Shown in pieces: positions 8,892-17,980 of a stretch of 64,000 nt of DNA (positions are counted from its first letter, which is position 1; every line of letters starts with the position of its first letter). The notes under the pieces are model-generated. The model saw only the letters and a program-made list of their open reading frames with translations, did no database searches and was not told the origin of the DNA. A program made the translations under genes and the position numbers. Where the stretch lies: NCBI RefSeq assembly GCF_008642335.1, contig NZ_CP029191.1, forward strand, positions 6,510,001 through 6,574,000. Reading direction: 5' to 3'. This stretch comes from Streptomyces venezuelae. GTDB lineage: Bacteria > Actinomycetota > Actinomycetes > Streptomycetales > Streptomycetaceae.

Positions 8892-11800
8892 GTGGGAGCG
8901 GCGCGGCAGCGGCTGTGGGAGTACCTGCGCGAGTTGCGCGTGCGCGCGGAATCCGCCCGGCGCGCCCAGGGCCTCTCCGTCTCCCAGGCCACGGTCGCGC
9001 GCGAGCTCAACGGGTCGGGGCGGGCGGCCCTGCGCGGCTTCTCCGGTCAGCGGATCAACGACTGGACGCCCGGGGAGCCGGGCGCCATGAGCGTCCCCCA
9101 GTCCCGCAGCCACGACAAGGTCGTGGCGCTCGCCGGCCTCTGGGCCACGTGGGCGGGGGACCCCGCGCCGGGGCGTGAGTTGCGCGACCTGCTGGACGAG
9201 GCGTGCGACGAGTGGACCCACGAACGCAGGACCGCCACGCGCGGTGCGCCCGGGGGGCGGCGGGGGCGGGGCGAGGGGGCGGGGGCGGGGGCGCCCACCG
9301 GGGCCGGAGCGCCCACCGGGGCCGGAGCGCCCACCGGGGCCGGAGCGCCCACCGGGGCCGGGGCGCCCGCCGGGGCCGGGGCGGCGGCCGGGACCGGAGC
9401 GCCCGCCGGGACCGGGGCGGCGGCCGGGACCGGGGCGGCGGCCGGGACCGGGGCGGCGGCCGGGACCGGGGCGGCGGCCGGGACCGGAGCGCCCACCGGG
9501 GCCGGGGCGCCCACCGGGGCCGGGGCGGCGGCCGGGGCCGGGGCGGCGGCCGGGACCGGGGCGGCGGGCGGGGCGCCTGCCGACAGCACCGCCCCCACCG
9601 CACACGCCGCCTCCGCGCCCGCCTCGCACCCTGCACCGGCCTCGCACTCCGCCACCGCCCCGCACCCTGCACCGGCCGTGCACCCCACACCCACCCCACA
9701 CCCCACGGCCCCTCCCCACCGGACCGTGCAGGACCTCGGCCCCTGGCTGTTGGAAGTAAGCGAAGCTCCGCCGCCAGGCCCGCCCTCGCCCGGAGAGGCG
9801 CTCGCTCCGCCGCCGGGCCGGCCCCCGCCCCCACCCCCGCCCGCAAGGTCCCCCGCCCCGCCGTTCGCCCTCACCCCCTACCTCCTCCGAGACCACGACC
9901 ACGCCCTCCGTGCGTACCTCGAGTCCGCCTGTTTCGGCGGGGGGTCGGTTCTCGGTGTGCTTACCGGTGACTCCTCCACCGGCAAGACCCGTGCCCTGTA
10001 CGAAGCCGTGGTGGCCGTCGCGCCGGGGCGGCGGCTGTTGCGGCCGGTTACCGCCCGTGCGCTGCTCGACCTCATCGCCGCAGGCGAGGTGGGCGACGGG
10101 TGCGTGTTGTGGCTGAACGAGGTGCAGCGGGTCCTGCTCGACCGGGAGGGGGACGACGCCGCGGTCGCGCTGACGAGCGTCCTCGAGGAACAGCCCGGCA
10201 TCGTCGCCGTGGCCGCCCTCTGGGAGGACCCGTACTGGCGGCAGTTCACCGCGCAGGGCCAGCCCGGCGATCCCGCCAGGCACACCCGGGCCCTGCTCAC
10301 CGGGCCCCACGCCCGGCGGTTCAGGGTCCCGCGCCGTTTCGGCGCCGAGGAACTCGGCAGGTGGCGGCGGCTCGCCCGGGAGCACGAGGACGCGCGGCTC
10401 GACTCCGCGGGGCGGGCCGGCGCCGCGGACGGCCAGGTCGTCCAGCACCTCAGCGGCGGGCCCGAACTCCTCGACGCGTATCTGAGCGGCCCCGACGGCC
10501 ACTTCACCCCGCGCGAGCACGCCCTGCTCACCGCCGCCCTCGACGCCCGCAGGCTCGGCCATCAGACGCCGCCAGGCGCCGCCCTCCTCGCGGCGGCCGC
10601 CGACGGCTCCCTCGCCCCGCACGACCGCGCGCCCCACGCCGAGTGGGCGGGCGCCGACCTGGAAGCGCTGACGGACGGCGTACGCGCGGACGGCTCACGT
10701 GCCGACATCCGCCGCGCCCTCACCCCGCTGCGCGCGGTACGGGAGTCCGCGGGGGCGCCCGCCCGCTACGAACCCGCCGACTACCTCCTCCAGCACACCG
10801 CGCCGCCCCACACCGCCCCGGCCGGCACCGCCGCCCTGTGGGAAGCGCTCGTCCGGCACACGGACGACCCCGAGGACCTGCACCGGCTCCAGGCGGCGGC
10901 CTGGCGGCGCGGACTGTTCCCGTACGCCCTCCGGTTCGACCTGGGGGCCGCACTGGCAGGGAATGACGATGCGTACGTACGTATCGTCGAGCGCACCCGG
11001 CGGCTTCCCGACGGCGCGTCCGCCGCCGCCTGGGTCGCGGCGCACGCGGACCCGTCCGACGGCCGGGCCGCGGAGACGCTCCTCACGGCGCTGCGCGAAG
11101 CGGGCTGCCAGGAGGCCGTGGACACGCTCGCGCGGCGTCTCGTCGCCGCGGTCGACCCGGCGGACGTACGGGCCGTCGGCGAGCTCGCGAAACGGCTGAC
11201 GGCGGTGGACACCAGCGCCGAGGTCGTCGACGTCCTCGTCGAATCCCTGGCGGCCCACGTCGACCGGACCGACCCGCGCCGCATCCTCTGGGAACTGGAG
11301 GACCTCGCGAAGGCGACCGCCGGGCGGGCCGCGCGGCGGGCCATCGGTCCGTTGGCGCACCGTGCGGTTCACCACGCGGACGTGACGAGCACGTGGCACA
11401 CCACCCGGCTCCTGGGCGTCCTCCACACGATCGGCGAGCCCGACGCCGCGGCGGCCCTCGTCTCCCGCCTCGTGGCCCGCGCGCCGGACCTCGACCCCGA
11501 CGAACTCCCCTGGCTGATCGGGGCGTTGCAACGGGTCGGGGCCGTGCGGGCCGTGCGCGCCCTGCTGGCGCAGGGCCCCGCTTCCCGGGCCTGCCTCACT
11601 GATGCCGGAACCGTCTCGCGGCTGCTCCAAGCGCTCAGGGAGGCAGGGGACGACGACGGCGTGCGCACCCTGCTCGGCCGCTCGCCCGCCCGGCACATCG
11701 ACGTGGTCGGACACCCGGACTTCTTCGACATCGCGTCCGTGCTCTGCCAGTTCCTCACGGAGCTCCGGGAGCTGGGGGCGGAGGAGGAGTTCGCCGTGCT

Positions 11801-12878
11801 GGCCGCCCGGGTGGCGCGGGGGGCCGACCTGGAGGACCCGGGGGCGCTGGCGATGCTGCTCGACCTGTTCCACACCACCGGCGAGCCCGGGCTCGTACGC
11901 CTGCTGCTTGCACGGCAGCCGATGACCGAGTTCTTCTACGAGGATCCCGGCGAACTGCGCGCACTGCTGTGCGTGTTGCTGTCGGTCGGCGCGGAGGGCG
12001 AGTACGACGCGTTGGTGTCGGACGTCGCCTCCCATACGAACATCGCCGATCCGCACGCCCTCGGCGAGGTCGTGGAGCTGCTGTGGGAGACCGGCGGGGA
12101 GCGGGGCCTCGCCCCGCTGTTGGCGCGGGCGCACACGCACACGCCCCCGGACGAGCTGGTCTTCCTGGTCCAGGAGCTGTCCCTGGCCGGTGCGGACGAC
12201 ACCTCCGCACTGCTTGCGAAGCACATCGCCGAGCACCTCGACAGGCCGGACGTGGACACCCTGGAGTTCGTTCTCTGGGTCTTCCCGGTGATCGGCCACT
12301 CCGAGGCGGTGGAGACCGTCGTCGAGCGCGGCCTCCTTGACGAGGTCGACGCGGAGCGCCACCAAGGCAGGGAATCGTTCGCCGCCCTCGTCGACACGCT
12401 GTGCGCGACGGGGAGGAGGGAGGCGGCGGAGAAGCTCGCGGCCCGCGCGGCTGCCGAGGCCGACCTCACCCACCTCTACGCCATCGGAAGCCTCCTGAAC
12501 ACACTGAACGCCCACAGACTCACGGACGCGCGCGCCGTCCTGATCCGGCGGGCCGCCACGGGTGGCGAACTGACCCATGCGAACAGCGTCGCCCGTCTGA
12601 TCGAGGCGTTCCTCGCGGCCGGGGCCACCGAGGCCGTCGAGGAAGTCCTGCGACGCGACCCGCTCGCGCACATCGACAGGGAATGGGCCACGGAAGCCTG
12701 TCACGAGGCGCTCGTGACCGCCCTCCGCAAAGCCGGTTCCCCGGAGGCGGACGCGTACGCCCGGTGGGCCCGCGCCGCCGGAAAGCTGCCCGTCGAACCC
12801 TGTCTGCCGCACGGCGTGCGGCCCGACGGCGGCGCTGCCGCGCCCTGGACCTGGGCGGCCGTCACGGAGCAGCCGTGA
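8892..12878 (+). CDS. HTH-STAND-like P-loop ATPase with C-terminal helical repeats
   Basis: The 1328-residue protein starts with an HTH-like region (LWEYLRELRVRAESARRAQGLSVSQATVA, quoted in two parts: LWEYLRELRVRAESARR, AQGLSVSQATVA). It then has a Gly/Ala/Pro/Thr low-complexity linker (about residues 130-330) and a P-loop NTPase with Walker A GDSSTGKT and Walker-B-like GCVLWLNEV. About 750 residues of degenerate helical repeats follow, with a recurring LREAG...ARxP...HIDxxDP pattern. This is the plan of a STAND switch: effector/HTH, ATPase, repeat sensor. The GTG at 8892 follows GGAGGAGGG, with rather long spacing. It is divergent from the WD40 ATPase and the small ORF, with 217 bp between them. 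Its function and ligand are unknown. Confidence 0.8.
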   Translation: MGAARQRLWEYLRELRVRAESARRAQGLSVSQATVARELNGSGRAALRGFSGQRINDWTPGEPGAMSVPQSRSHDKVVALAGLWATWAGDPAPGRELRDLLDEACDEWTHERRTATRGAPGGRRGRGEGAGAGAPTGAGAPTGAGAPTGAGAPTGAGAPAGAGAAAGTGAPAGTGAAAGTGAAAGTGAAAGTGAAAGTGAPTGAGAPTGAGAAAGAGAAAGTGAAGGAPADSTAPTAHAASAPASHPAPASHSATAPHPAPAVHPTPTPHPTAPPHRTVQDLGPWLLEVSEAPPPGPPSPGEALAPPPGRPPPPPPPARSPAPPFALTPYLLRDHDHALRAYLESACFGGGSVLGVLTGDSSTGKTRALYEAVVAVAPGRRLLRPVTARALLDLIAAGEVGDGCVLWLNEVQRVLLDREGDDAAVALTSVLEEQPGIVAVAALWEDPYWRQFTAQGQPGDPARHTRALLTGPHARRFRVPRRFGAEELGRWRRLAREHEDARLDSAGRAGAADGQVVQHLSGGPELLDAYLSGPDGHFTPREHALLTAALDARRLGHQTPPGAALLAAAADGSLAPHDRAPHAEWAGADLEALTDGVRADGSRADIRRALTPLRAVRESAGAPARYEPADYLLQHTAPPHTAPAGTAALWEALVRHTDDPEDLHRLQAAAWRRGLFPYALRFDLGAALAGNDDAYVRIVERTRRLPDGASAAAWVAAHADPSDGRAAETLLTALREAGCQEAVDTLARRLVAAVDPADVRAVGELAKRLTAVDTSAEVVDVLVESLAAHVDRTDPRRILWELEDLAKATAGRAARRAIGPLAHRAVHHADVTSTWHTTRLLGVLHTIGEPDAAAALVSRLVARAPDLDPDELPWLIGALQRVGAVRAVRALLAQGPASRACLTDAGTVSRLLQALREAGDDDGVRTLLGRSPARHIDVVGHPDFFDIASVLCQFLTELRELGAEEEFAVLAARVARGADLEDPGALAMLLDLFHTTGEPGLVRLLLARQPMTEFFYEDPGELRALLCVLLSVGAEGEYDALVSDVASHTNIADPHALGEVVELLWETGGERGLAPLLARAHTHTPPDELVFLVQELSLAGADDTSALLAKHIAEHLDRPDVDTLEFVLWVFPVIGHSEAVETVVERGLLDEVDAERHQGRESFAALVDTLCATGRREAAEKLAARAAAEADLTHLYAIGSLLNTLNAHRLTDARAVLIRRAATGGELTHANSVARLIEAFLAAGATEAVEEVLRRDPLAHIDREWATEACHEALVTALRKAGSPEADAYARWARAAGKLPVEPCLPHGVRPDGGAAAPWTWAAVTEQP
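9285..9572 (+). repeat. 18-bp in-frame tandem repeat in the STAND linker
   Basis: About sixteen 18-bp units alternate between GCGCCCACCGGGGCCGGA and GCGGCGGCCGGGACCGGG variants, encoding GAPTGA and GAAAGT blocks. A Pro/His/Thr-rich segment follows. The array is a flexible linker between the HTH and ATPase domains and is likely prone to length change. Confidence 0.85.
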
Positions 12879-12900
12879 CGCCCCTTCCACGAGGAGGAAC

Positions 12901-13917
12901 ATGTCCCCGTCCCCCCGGCCGACGGCCGCCCTCGCCATGTCGCGGAGAGCGGCCGAGGCCGTCCTGGAGCCTTCGGCCCTCGAAGTCCTCGCCGATGCCG
13001 TGTCCCTTCAACCCCCGCCCGTACTGGACGACTTCAGCACCGAACGCGCCCGATCCGTCCTGGCCGACACCGAACTCCTCGTCACGGGCTGGGGCTGCCC
13101 GCCGCTCACCGCCGAAGTCCTCGCGCACGCCCCCAGGTTGCGCGCCGTCGTCCACACGGCCGGTTCCGTCCGCGGGCACATCACCGACGCGTGCTGGGAG
13201 CGCGGCATCGACGTGTCGTCGGCCGCCGCCGCCAACGCGCTGCCCGTCGCCGAGTACACGGTCGCGATGATCCTGCTCACCGGCAAGCGCGTCCTGGAGA
13301 GCGCCCGCGACTTCCGCGCGGCGCGCGCGGAGGTGGACTGGTCGCGTACGCCGCGCGAGATCGGCAACTACCGCCGCACCGTGGGCATCCTCTCCGCCTC
13401 CCTCGTCGGCCGCCGCGTCATCGAGCTGCTGCGCCCCCACGACCTGCGGGTGCTGCTGCACGACCCGTACGTGACGGCGGACGAGGCCGCAGCGCTCGGC
13501 GCGGAGCCGGTGGCGCTCCCCGCACTCTTCGCGCGGAGCGACACCGTGAGCGTCCACACCCCGCTGCTGCCCGCCACCCGCGGCCTCGTCGGCCGTGCCC
13601 TCATCGACGCCATGCGCCCCGATGCCGTCCTCATCAACACCGCACGCGGCGCGGTCGTCGACCAGGACGCGCTCACCGAAGCGGTCACCGCCGGGCGCAT
13701 CCGTGCCGTGCTCGACGTGACCGACCCCGACGTCCTGCCTCCGGACCATCCGCTGTGGTCCGCGGACAACGCCCTGCTCACCCCGCACCTCGCGGGCTCC
13801 CAGGGCAACGAGTGGCGGCGGCTCGCGGACGCCGCCGTGGACGAGGTCCGCCGTTGGGCCGCGGGCGACGGCTTCGCGCACCCCGTGGACCGCGACAGGC
13901 TGGCGTACCTCGCCTGA
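12901..13917 (+). CDS. D-isomer-specific 2-hydroxyacid dehydrogenase family protein
   Basis: The 338-residue protein has the usual split catalytic / NAD-binding layout. It shows INTARGAVVDQ carrying the substrate Arg, TDPDVLPPDHPLW at the acidic catalytic position, and TPHLAGSQGNE carrying the catalytic His. The dinucleotide-binding loop reads VGILSASLVGRRV, where GxGxxG is expected, so the first glycines are altered. The start ATG 12901 follows GAGGAGG and lies 22 bp after the STAND gene, so the two may be co-transcribed. The substrate cannot be told. Confidence 0.85.
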   Translation: MSPSPRPTAALAMSRRAAEAVLEPSALEVLADAVSLQPPPVLDDFSTERARSVLADTELLVTGWGCPPLTAEVLAHAPRLRAVVHTAGSVRGHITDACWERGIDVSSAAAANALPVAEYTVAMILLTGKRVLESARDFRAARAEVDWSRTPREIGNYRRTVGILSASLVGRRVIELLRPHDLRVLLHDPYVTADEAAALGAEPVALPALFARSDTVSVHTPLLPATRGLVGRALIDAMRPDAVLINTARGAVVDQDALTEAVTAGRIRAVLDVTDPDVLPPDHPLWSADNALLTPHLAGSQGNEWRRLADAAVDEVRRWAAGDGFAHPVDRDRLAYLA

Positions 13918-13980
13918 GCGCGGAGCGATCTGGCCGAATACCCGGTTGCGTCCATCGAGGGGCCCCGTTCCCACCGCCGC

Positions 13981-13999
13981 TTAGGTTAGGCTAACCTCT
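13981..13999. promoter_or_regulatory. Iron box (DmdR1/IdeR-type operator)
   Basis: TTAGGTTAGGCTAACCTCT is a near-perfect match to the 19-bp actinobacterial iron box TTAGGTTAGGCTAACCTAA. It lies immediately upstream of the siderophore-uptake operon, only 5 bp from its GTG start, so the box probably overlaps the core promoter. Repression by iron-loaded DmdR1 is inferred from the known family of sites. Confidence 0.92.
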
Positions 14000-14004
14000 G
14001 CGGT

Positions 14005-14865
14005 GTGCATGTAGGTGAAGAGACCGCCGCGGCCCAGCGCCCCCCAGGTCATGAACTCATCGCCACGGGCGTCACCGTGGCGTACGAAGGCGTCGATGTC
14101 GTCCACGACGCCTCCATGACGCTGCGTCCGGGCGAAGTGACCGTCCTGGTCGGGCCGAACGGCAGCGGCAAGTCCACCCTGCTGCGCACCCTCGCGCGGC
14201 TCCAGCGCCCGCGCACCGCGAAGCTCGTCATCGACGGCGACACCGACGGACTCGCCCTGAGCCCCCGCGCGTTCTCCCGCCACGTCGCCCTGCTCACCCA
14301 GGGCCGCCCCACGCCCAGCGGTCTGACCGTGCGCGACGTCGTCGAGTTCGGCCGCTACCCGCACCGGGGCCGCTGGGGCAAGGCCGACCCCGGCGGACGG
14401 GCCGCCGTCGACCGCGCGCTCGCCATGACCGGCGTGACCGACCTCGCCGAGCGCGGCGCCGAACACCTGTCCGGCGGCCAGCTCCAGCGCGTCTGGCTCG
14501 CCGGCTGCCTCGCCCAGGAGACGGGCGTGCTCCTGCTCGACGAGCCCACGAACCACCTCGACCTCCGCTACCAGGTCGAACTCCTCGACCTCATGCGGGA
14601 CCTGGCGGACGACCACGGCATCGCCGTCGGCGCCGTCCTGCACGACCTCGATCAGGCCGCGGCCATCGCCGACCGGATCCTCCTGCTCGACGAGGGGCGG
14701 GTCGTCGCGGACGGCGCCCCCGAGGAAGTCCTGACACCGCAGCGGCTCACCGACACGTACGGCATCCGCATCGACGTCGACTCCGACCCCCTCACCGGCC
14801 GCCTGCGCACCCGCGCCATCGGCCGCCACCACTCGCGAAGCGAAAGGCTCAGCACCACCTCATGA
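14005..14865 (+). CDS. Iron-siderophore ABC transporter, ATP-binding protein (FhuC/FecE type)
   Basis: The 286-residue ATPase has Walker A GPNGSGKST, signature LSGGQ and Walker B VLLLDEPTNHLD, with the FecE-type spacing. It powers import of a ferric siderophore together with the next two products. The only in-frame start is GTG 14005, a few bases after the iron box, with no ribosome site between; a leaderless transcript is likely. The last codons overlap the next gene in ATGA. Gene order ATPase-binding protein-fused permease matches E. coli fhuCDB. Confidence 0.93.
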   Translation: MHVGEETAAAQRPPGHELIATGVTVAYEGVDVVHDASMTLRPGEVTVLVGPNGSGKSTLLRTLARLQRPRTAKLVIDGDTDGLALSPRAFSRHVALLTQGRPTPSGLTVRDVVEFGRYPHRGRWGKADPGGRAAVDRALAMTGVTDLAERGAEHLSGGQLQRVWLAGCLAQETGVLLLDEPTNHLDLRYQVELLDLMRDLADDHGIAVGAVLHDLDQAAAIADRILLLDEGRVVADGAPEEVLTPQRLTDTYGIRIDVDSDPLTGRLRTRAIGRHHSRSERLSTTS

Positions 14866-15842
14866 GACGCCACCTGATCACCGCGGCGGCCGCCACCGCC
14901 GCGGCCCTCGCCCTGTCGTCCTGCGGCACCACCGAGCCCGCCGCCGACGACGCGAAGAGCGCCGACTCCCTCACCCTCACCGACGGCACCGGCGCCAAGG
15001 TGACGCTGAAGAACGGCCCCGCCAAGAAGGTCGTCGGCACCGAGTGGAACGCCGTCGAGAGCCTGATATCGCTGGGCGTCGCCCCGACCGGCGTCGCCGA
15101 CGTCAAGGGCTACAAGGCCTGGGACAGCGCCGTACCGCTGAAGAACGACGCGAAGGACATCGGCACGCGCGGCGAGCCGAGCATGGACACCATCGCGTCC
15201 CTGAAGCCCGACCTCATCATCGCGACCACCGACCTGCCGGCCGCCGCCGTCAAGCAGATGCGGAAGATCGCCCCGGTCCTCAACCTGCGCCCCGCCGACG
15301 CCGCGGACCCCATCGGGCAGATGACGAAGAACCTCGACCTGCTCGCCGAGGCCACCGGCACCACCGACCGGGCCGCGAAGCTGAAGAAGGACTTCGAGGC
15401 GAAGCTCGCCGAGGGCAGGAAGGCGCTCGCCGGCGCCGGCAAGGACGGCGCCAAGTACGCCTTCGCCGACGGCTACGTCACCGGCAACCAGACCTCCATC
15501 CGGCCGTACACCGACGGCTCGCTGATCGGCGCCGTCAACAAGAAGCTCGGCCTGAAGAACGACTGGAAGGTCAAGGGCGACAAGGCCTACGGCCTCGGCA
15601 CCACCGACGTCGAGGGCCTGACCAAGCTCGACGACGACGTCCACTTCGCCTACATCGGCAACAAGGACGACAAGGGCAGCAACCCGTTCACCGGCGTCCT
15701 GAAGAAGGACAAGGTGTGGACGTCCCTGCCGTTCGTGAAGAAGGGCAACGTGCACCGGCTGCCCGACGGCATCTGGATGTTCGGCGGCACCGAGTCGATG
15801 AACCAGTACGTCGACTCCGTCGTCAAGGCGCTGAAGAAGTAA
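14862..15842 (+). CDS. Iron-siderophore ABC transporter, substrate-binding lipoprotein
   Basis: The 326-residue protein has a lipoprotein signal peptide with lipobox LSSC (Cys about residue 21) followed by a class III (FhuD/FepB-type) periplasmic-binding fold. The family Arg/Trp-rich binding pocket cannot be read reliably. It has the typical helical backbone and a closing segment MFGGTESMNQYVDSVVKAL. It starts at ATG 14862, overlapping the ATPase stop. It would be membrane-anchored outside the cell and deliver ferric siderophore to the fused permease. The ligand is unknown. Confidence 0.92.
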   Translation: MRRHLITAAAATAAALALSSCGTTEPAADDAKSADSLTLTDGTGAKVTLKNGPAKKVVGTEWNAVESLISLGVAPTGVADVKGYKAWDSAVPLKNDAKDIGTRGEPSMDTIASLKPDLIIATTDLPAAAVKQMRKIAPVLNLRPADAADPIGQMTKNLDLLAEATGTTDRAAKLKKDFEAKLAEGRKALAGAGKDGAKYAFADGYVTGNQTSIRPYTDGSLIGAVNKKLGLKNDWKVKGDKAYGLGTTDVEGLTKLDDDVHFAYIGNKDDKGSNPFTGVLKKDKVWTSLPFVKKGNVHRLPDGIWMFGGTESMNQYVDSVVKALKK

Positions 15843-15846
15843 CACC

Positions 15847-17919
15847 ATGGCCGTCACCGCAACCGCTCCCGCCACCCGTCCGTCGGCCGCCGCGTCCCGC
15901 ACGGGCGCGGTCGCGGTGACGGCCGCACTGCTCCTCCTCGTCGCCGCCCTCGCCGTCGTCGACATCACCCAGGGCACCGCCGCCGTCGGCGCGCCCGAGG
16001 TGTGGAAGGCCCTCACCGGCCGGGCCGACACGGCCGACAGCTCCGTCGTCATCGCCTCCCGGCTGCCCCGCATGACCGCCGCGCTCCTCGTCGGCTCCGT
16101 GCTCGGCATGGCGGGCGCCGCCCTCCAGGCCGTCAGCCGCAACGTCCTCGCCTCGCCCGACACCCTCGCCGTCAACGCCGGCTCCTACGCGGCGCTCGGC
16201 ATCGCCGCCGCCACCGGCGTCACCCTGCCCTTCCTCGCCTCGTCCGGCGTCGCGTTCGCCGGCGGGCTCATCGCCGCGGCCGTCGTCCTCGGACTCTCCG
16301 GCCTCGGCGCGGGCACGGTCCGGCTCGTCCTCGCGGGCAGCGCCCTCACCCTCGGCCTCACCGCCGTCACCGAAGGCATGCTCCAGCTGTTCCCGCAGGA
16401 GACCGAGGGCCTCTACAAGTGGAACCAGGGCAGCGTGGCGCAGAACGGTTTCGACGGCGTGCTGCAGATGCTGCCCGTCGCCGTCGTCGGCCTCGTCGGG
16501 CTGCTGCTCCTCGCCCGCAAGGTCGACGCCCTGGCGCTCGGCGACGACGCGGCGCGCGGCGTGGGCGTACCCGTCCGCTCCACCCGCCTCACCGCCGTCG
16601 TCCTCGCCGCGCTCCTCTCCACCTCCGCCGTCACCCTCGCGGGCCCCATCGGCTTCGTCGGCCTGTGCGCCCCCGCTCTCGTACGCCCCCTCGCGCGCAA
16701 GATCCGCGCGTTCACCCGCTCCCGGGCGAGCCTCCCCGTCGCGGGCCTCACCGGCGCGGCCCTCGTCCTCGGCTCCGACGTGCTGCTCCGCGCCGTCGTG
16801 CCCTCGGACGTGGCGGTCGCCGTGCCGACGGGCGTCGTCACCAGCCTGCTCGGCGCCCTCTTCCTCGTCGTCATGGCCGCCCGGGTGCGAGACACGGCGG
16901 GCGCCGCCCAACCCGACCGGCTGCGCATCCGCAGCCGCGGCGTCTTCATCGGCACGACCGCCGTCCTCGTGGCCGCCCTCGTCGGCCTGGTCGTCGCTGC
17001 GGTCCTCGTCGGCGACAGCAAGCTGCTCCTCGGCGATGTCGTCAACTGGGCGCAGGGCAGGGCCGGCCAGACCGTCTCCTTCGTCCTCGACACCCGCGTG
17101 CCGCGCGTCCTCGCCGCGCTCTGCGCCGGGGCGGCGCTCGCGCTCGCGGGCACCCTCGTGCAGGCCGTCACGCGCAACCCCCTCGCCGAGCCGGGCGTCC
17201 TCGGCGTCACGAACGGCGCCGCGCTCGGCGCCGTGCTGCTCGTGACGACGGTGCCCGCCGCCGGGTCGTGGACCATCGCGGGCGGAGCGTTCGCGGGCGC
17301 GGCGGTCAGTGCCGTCCTCGTCTTCGGCCTCGCGGCGAAGGGCGGGTTCGGTCAGAACCGGCTCGTCCTCGTCGGATTCGGCGTGGCCACCGGCGCCACG
17401 GCCGTCATCAGCATGCTCATCATCCTCACCGACCCGTTCAACGCGACGAAGGCGCTCACCTGGCTCGGCGGCTCCACCTACGGCCGGACCCTGCCCGACG
17501 TGGTGCCCCTCGCCCTCGTCCTCGCCGCGGGCCTGACCGTCGCCGTCGCGCGGCGCACCGAACTGGACCTCGTCTCCCTCGACGAGGACACCCCCCGGCT
17601 GCTCGGCCTGAACCTGAGCCAGGGCCGCTTCGGCTTCCTCGTCCTCAGCGTGCTCCTGAGCGCCACCGCCGTGGCCGCCGCGGGCACCATCGGCTTCGTC
17701 GGACTCGTCGCCCCGCACGCGGCCCGCGCGCTCGTCGGCAGACAGCACGTGCGCGTGATCCCCGTCGCCGTGCTCCTCGGCGCCCTCCTCGTCTGCGGCG
17801 CCGACCTGGTCGGGCGGACGGTGATCGCACCGGCGCAGCTCGGCGCGGGCCTGATGACCGCGGTGATCGGCACGCCGTACTTCCTCTACCTGCTGGTACG
17901 CAGCCGACACAGGCCCTAG
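15847..17919 (+). CDS. Fused FecCD-family siderophore permease (FhuB-like)
   Basis: At 690 residues this is two FecCD permeases in one chain (about 1-340 and 350-690). Each half carries the repeated signatures LAGxxLQAVTRNPLAEP/AVSRNVLASP and GPIGFVGLxAP / GTIGFVGLVAPH. The fusion is as in E. coli FhuB. It begins 4 bp after the lipoprotein stop with little ribosome site, suggesting coupling. It forms the transmembrane pore of the importer. Confidence 0.93.
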   Translation: MAVTATAPATRPSAAASRTGAVAVTAALLLLVAALAVVDITQGTAAVGAPEVWKALTGRADTADSSVVIASRLPRMTAALLVGSVLGMAGAALQAVSRNVLASPDTLAVNAGSYAALGIAAATGVTLPFLASSGVAFAGGLIAAAVVLGLSGLGAGTVRLVLAGSALTLGLTAVTEGMLQLFPQETEGLYKWNQGSVAQNGFDGVLQMLPVAVVGLVGLLLLARKVDALALGDDAARGVGVPVRSTRLTAVVLAALLSTSAVTLAGPIGFVGLCAPALVRPLARKIRAFTRSRASLPVAGLTGAALVLGSDVLLRAVVPSDVAVAVPTGVVTSLLGALFLVVMAARVRDTAGAAQPDRLRIRSRGVFIGTTAVLVAALVGLVVAAVLVGDSKLLLGDVVNWAQGRAGQTVSFVLDTRVPRVLAALCAGAALALAGTLVQAVTRNPLAEPGVLGVTNGAALGAVLLVTTVPAAGSWTIAGGAFAGAAVSAVLVFGLAAKGGFGQNRLVLVGFGVATGATAVISMLIILTDPFNATKALTWLGGSTYGRTLPDVVPLALVLAAGLTVAVARRTELDLVSLDEDTPRLLGLNLSQGRFGFLVLSVLLSATAVAAAGTIGFVGLVAPHAARALVGRQHVRVIPVAVLLGALLVCGADLVGRTVIAPAQLGAGLMTAVIGTPYFLYLLVRSRHRP

Positions 17920-17980
17920 GCGCCGCTATAGAGTGGGCGGTCCTCTCCCACCCCCCTCCCCGCACCTCAGGTAGCCCTAC

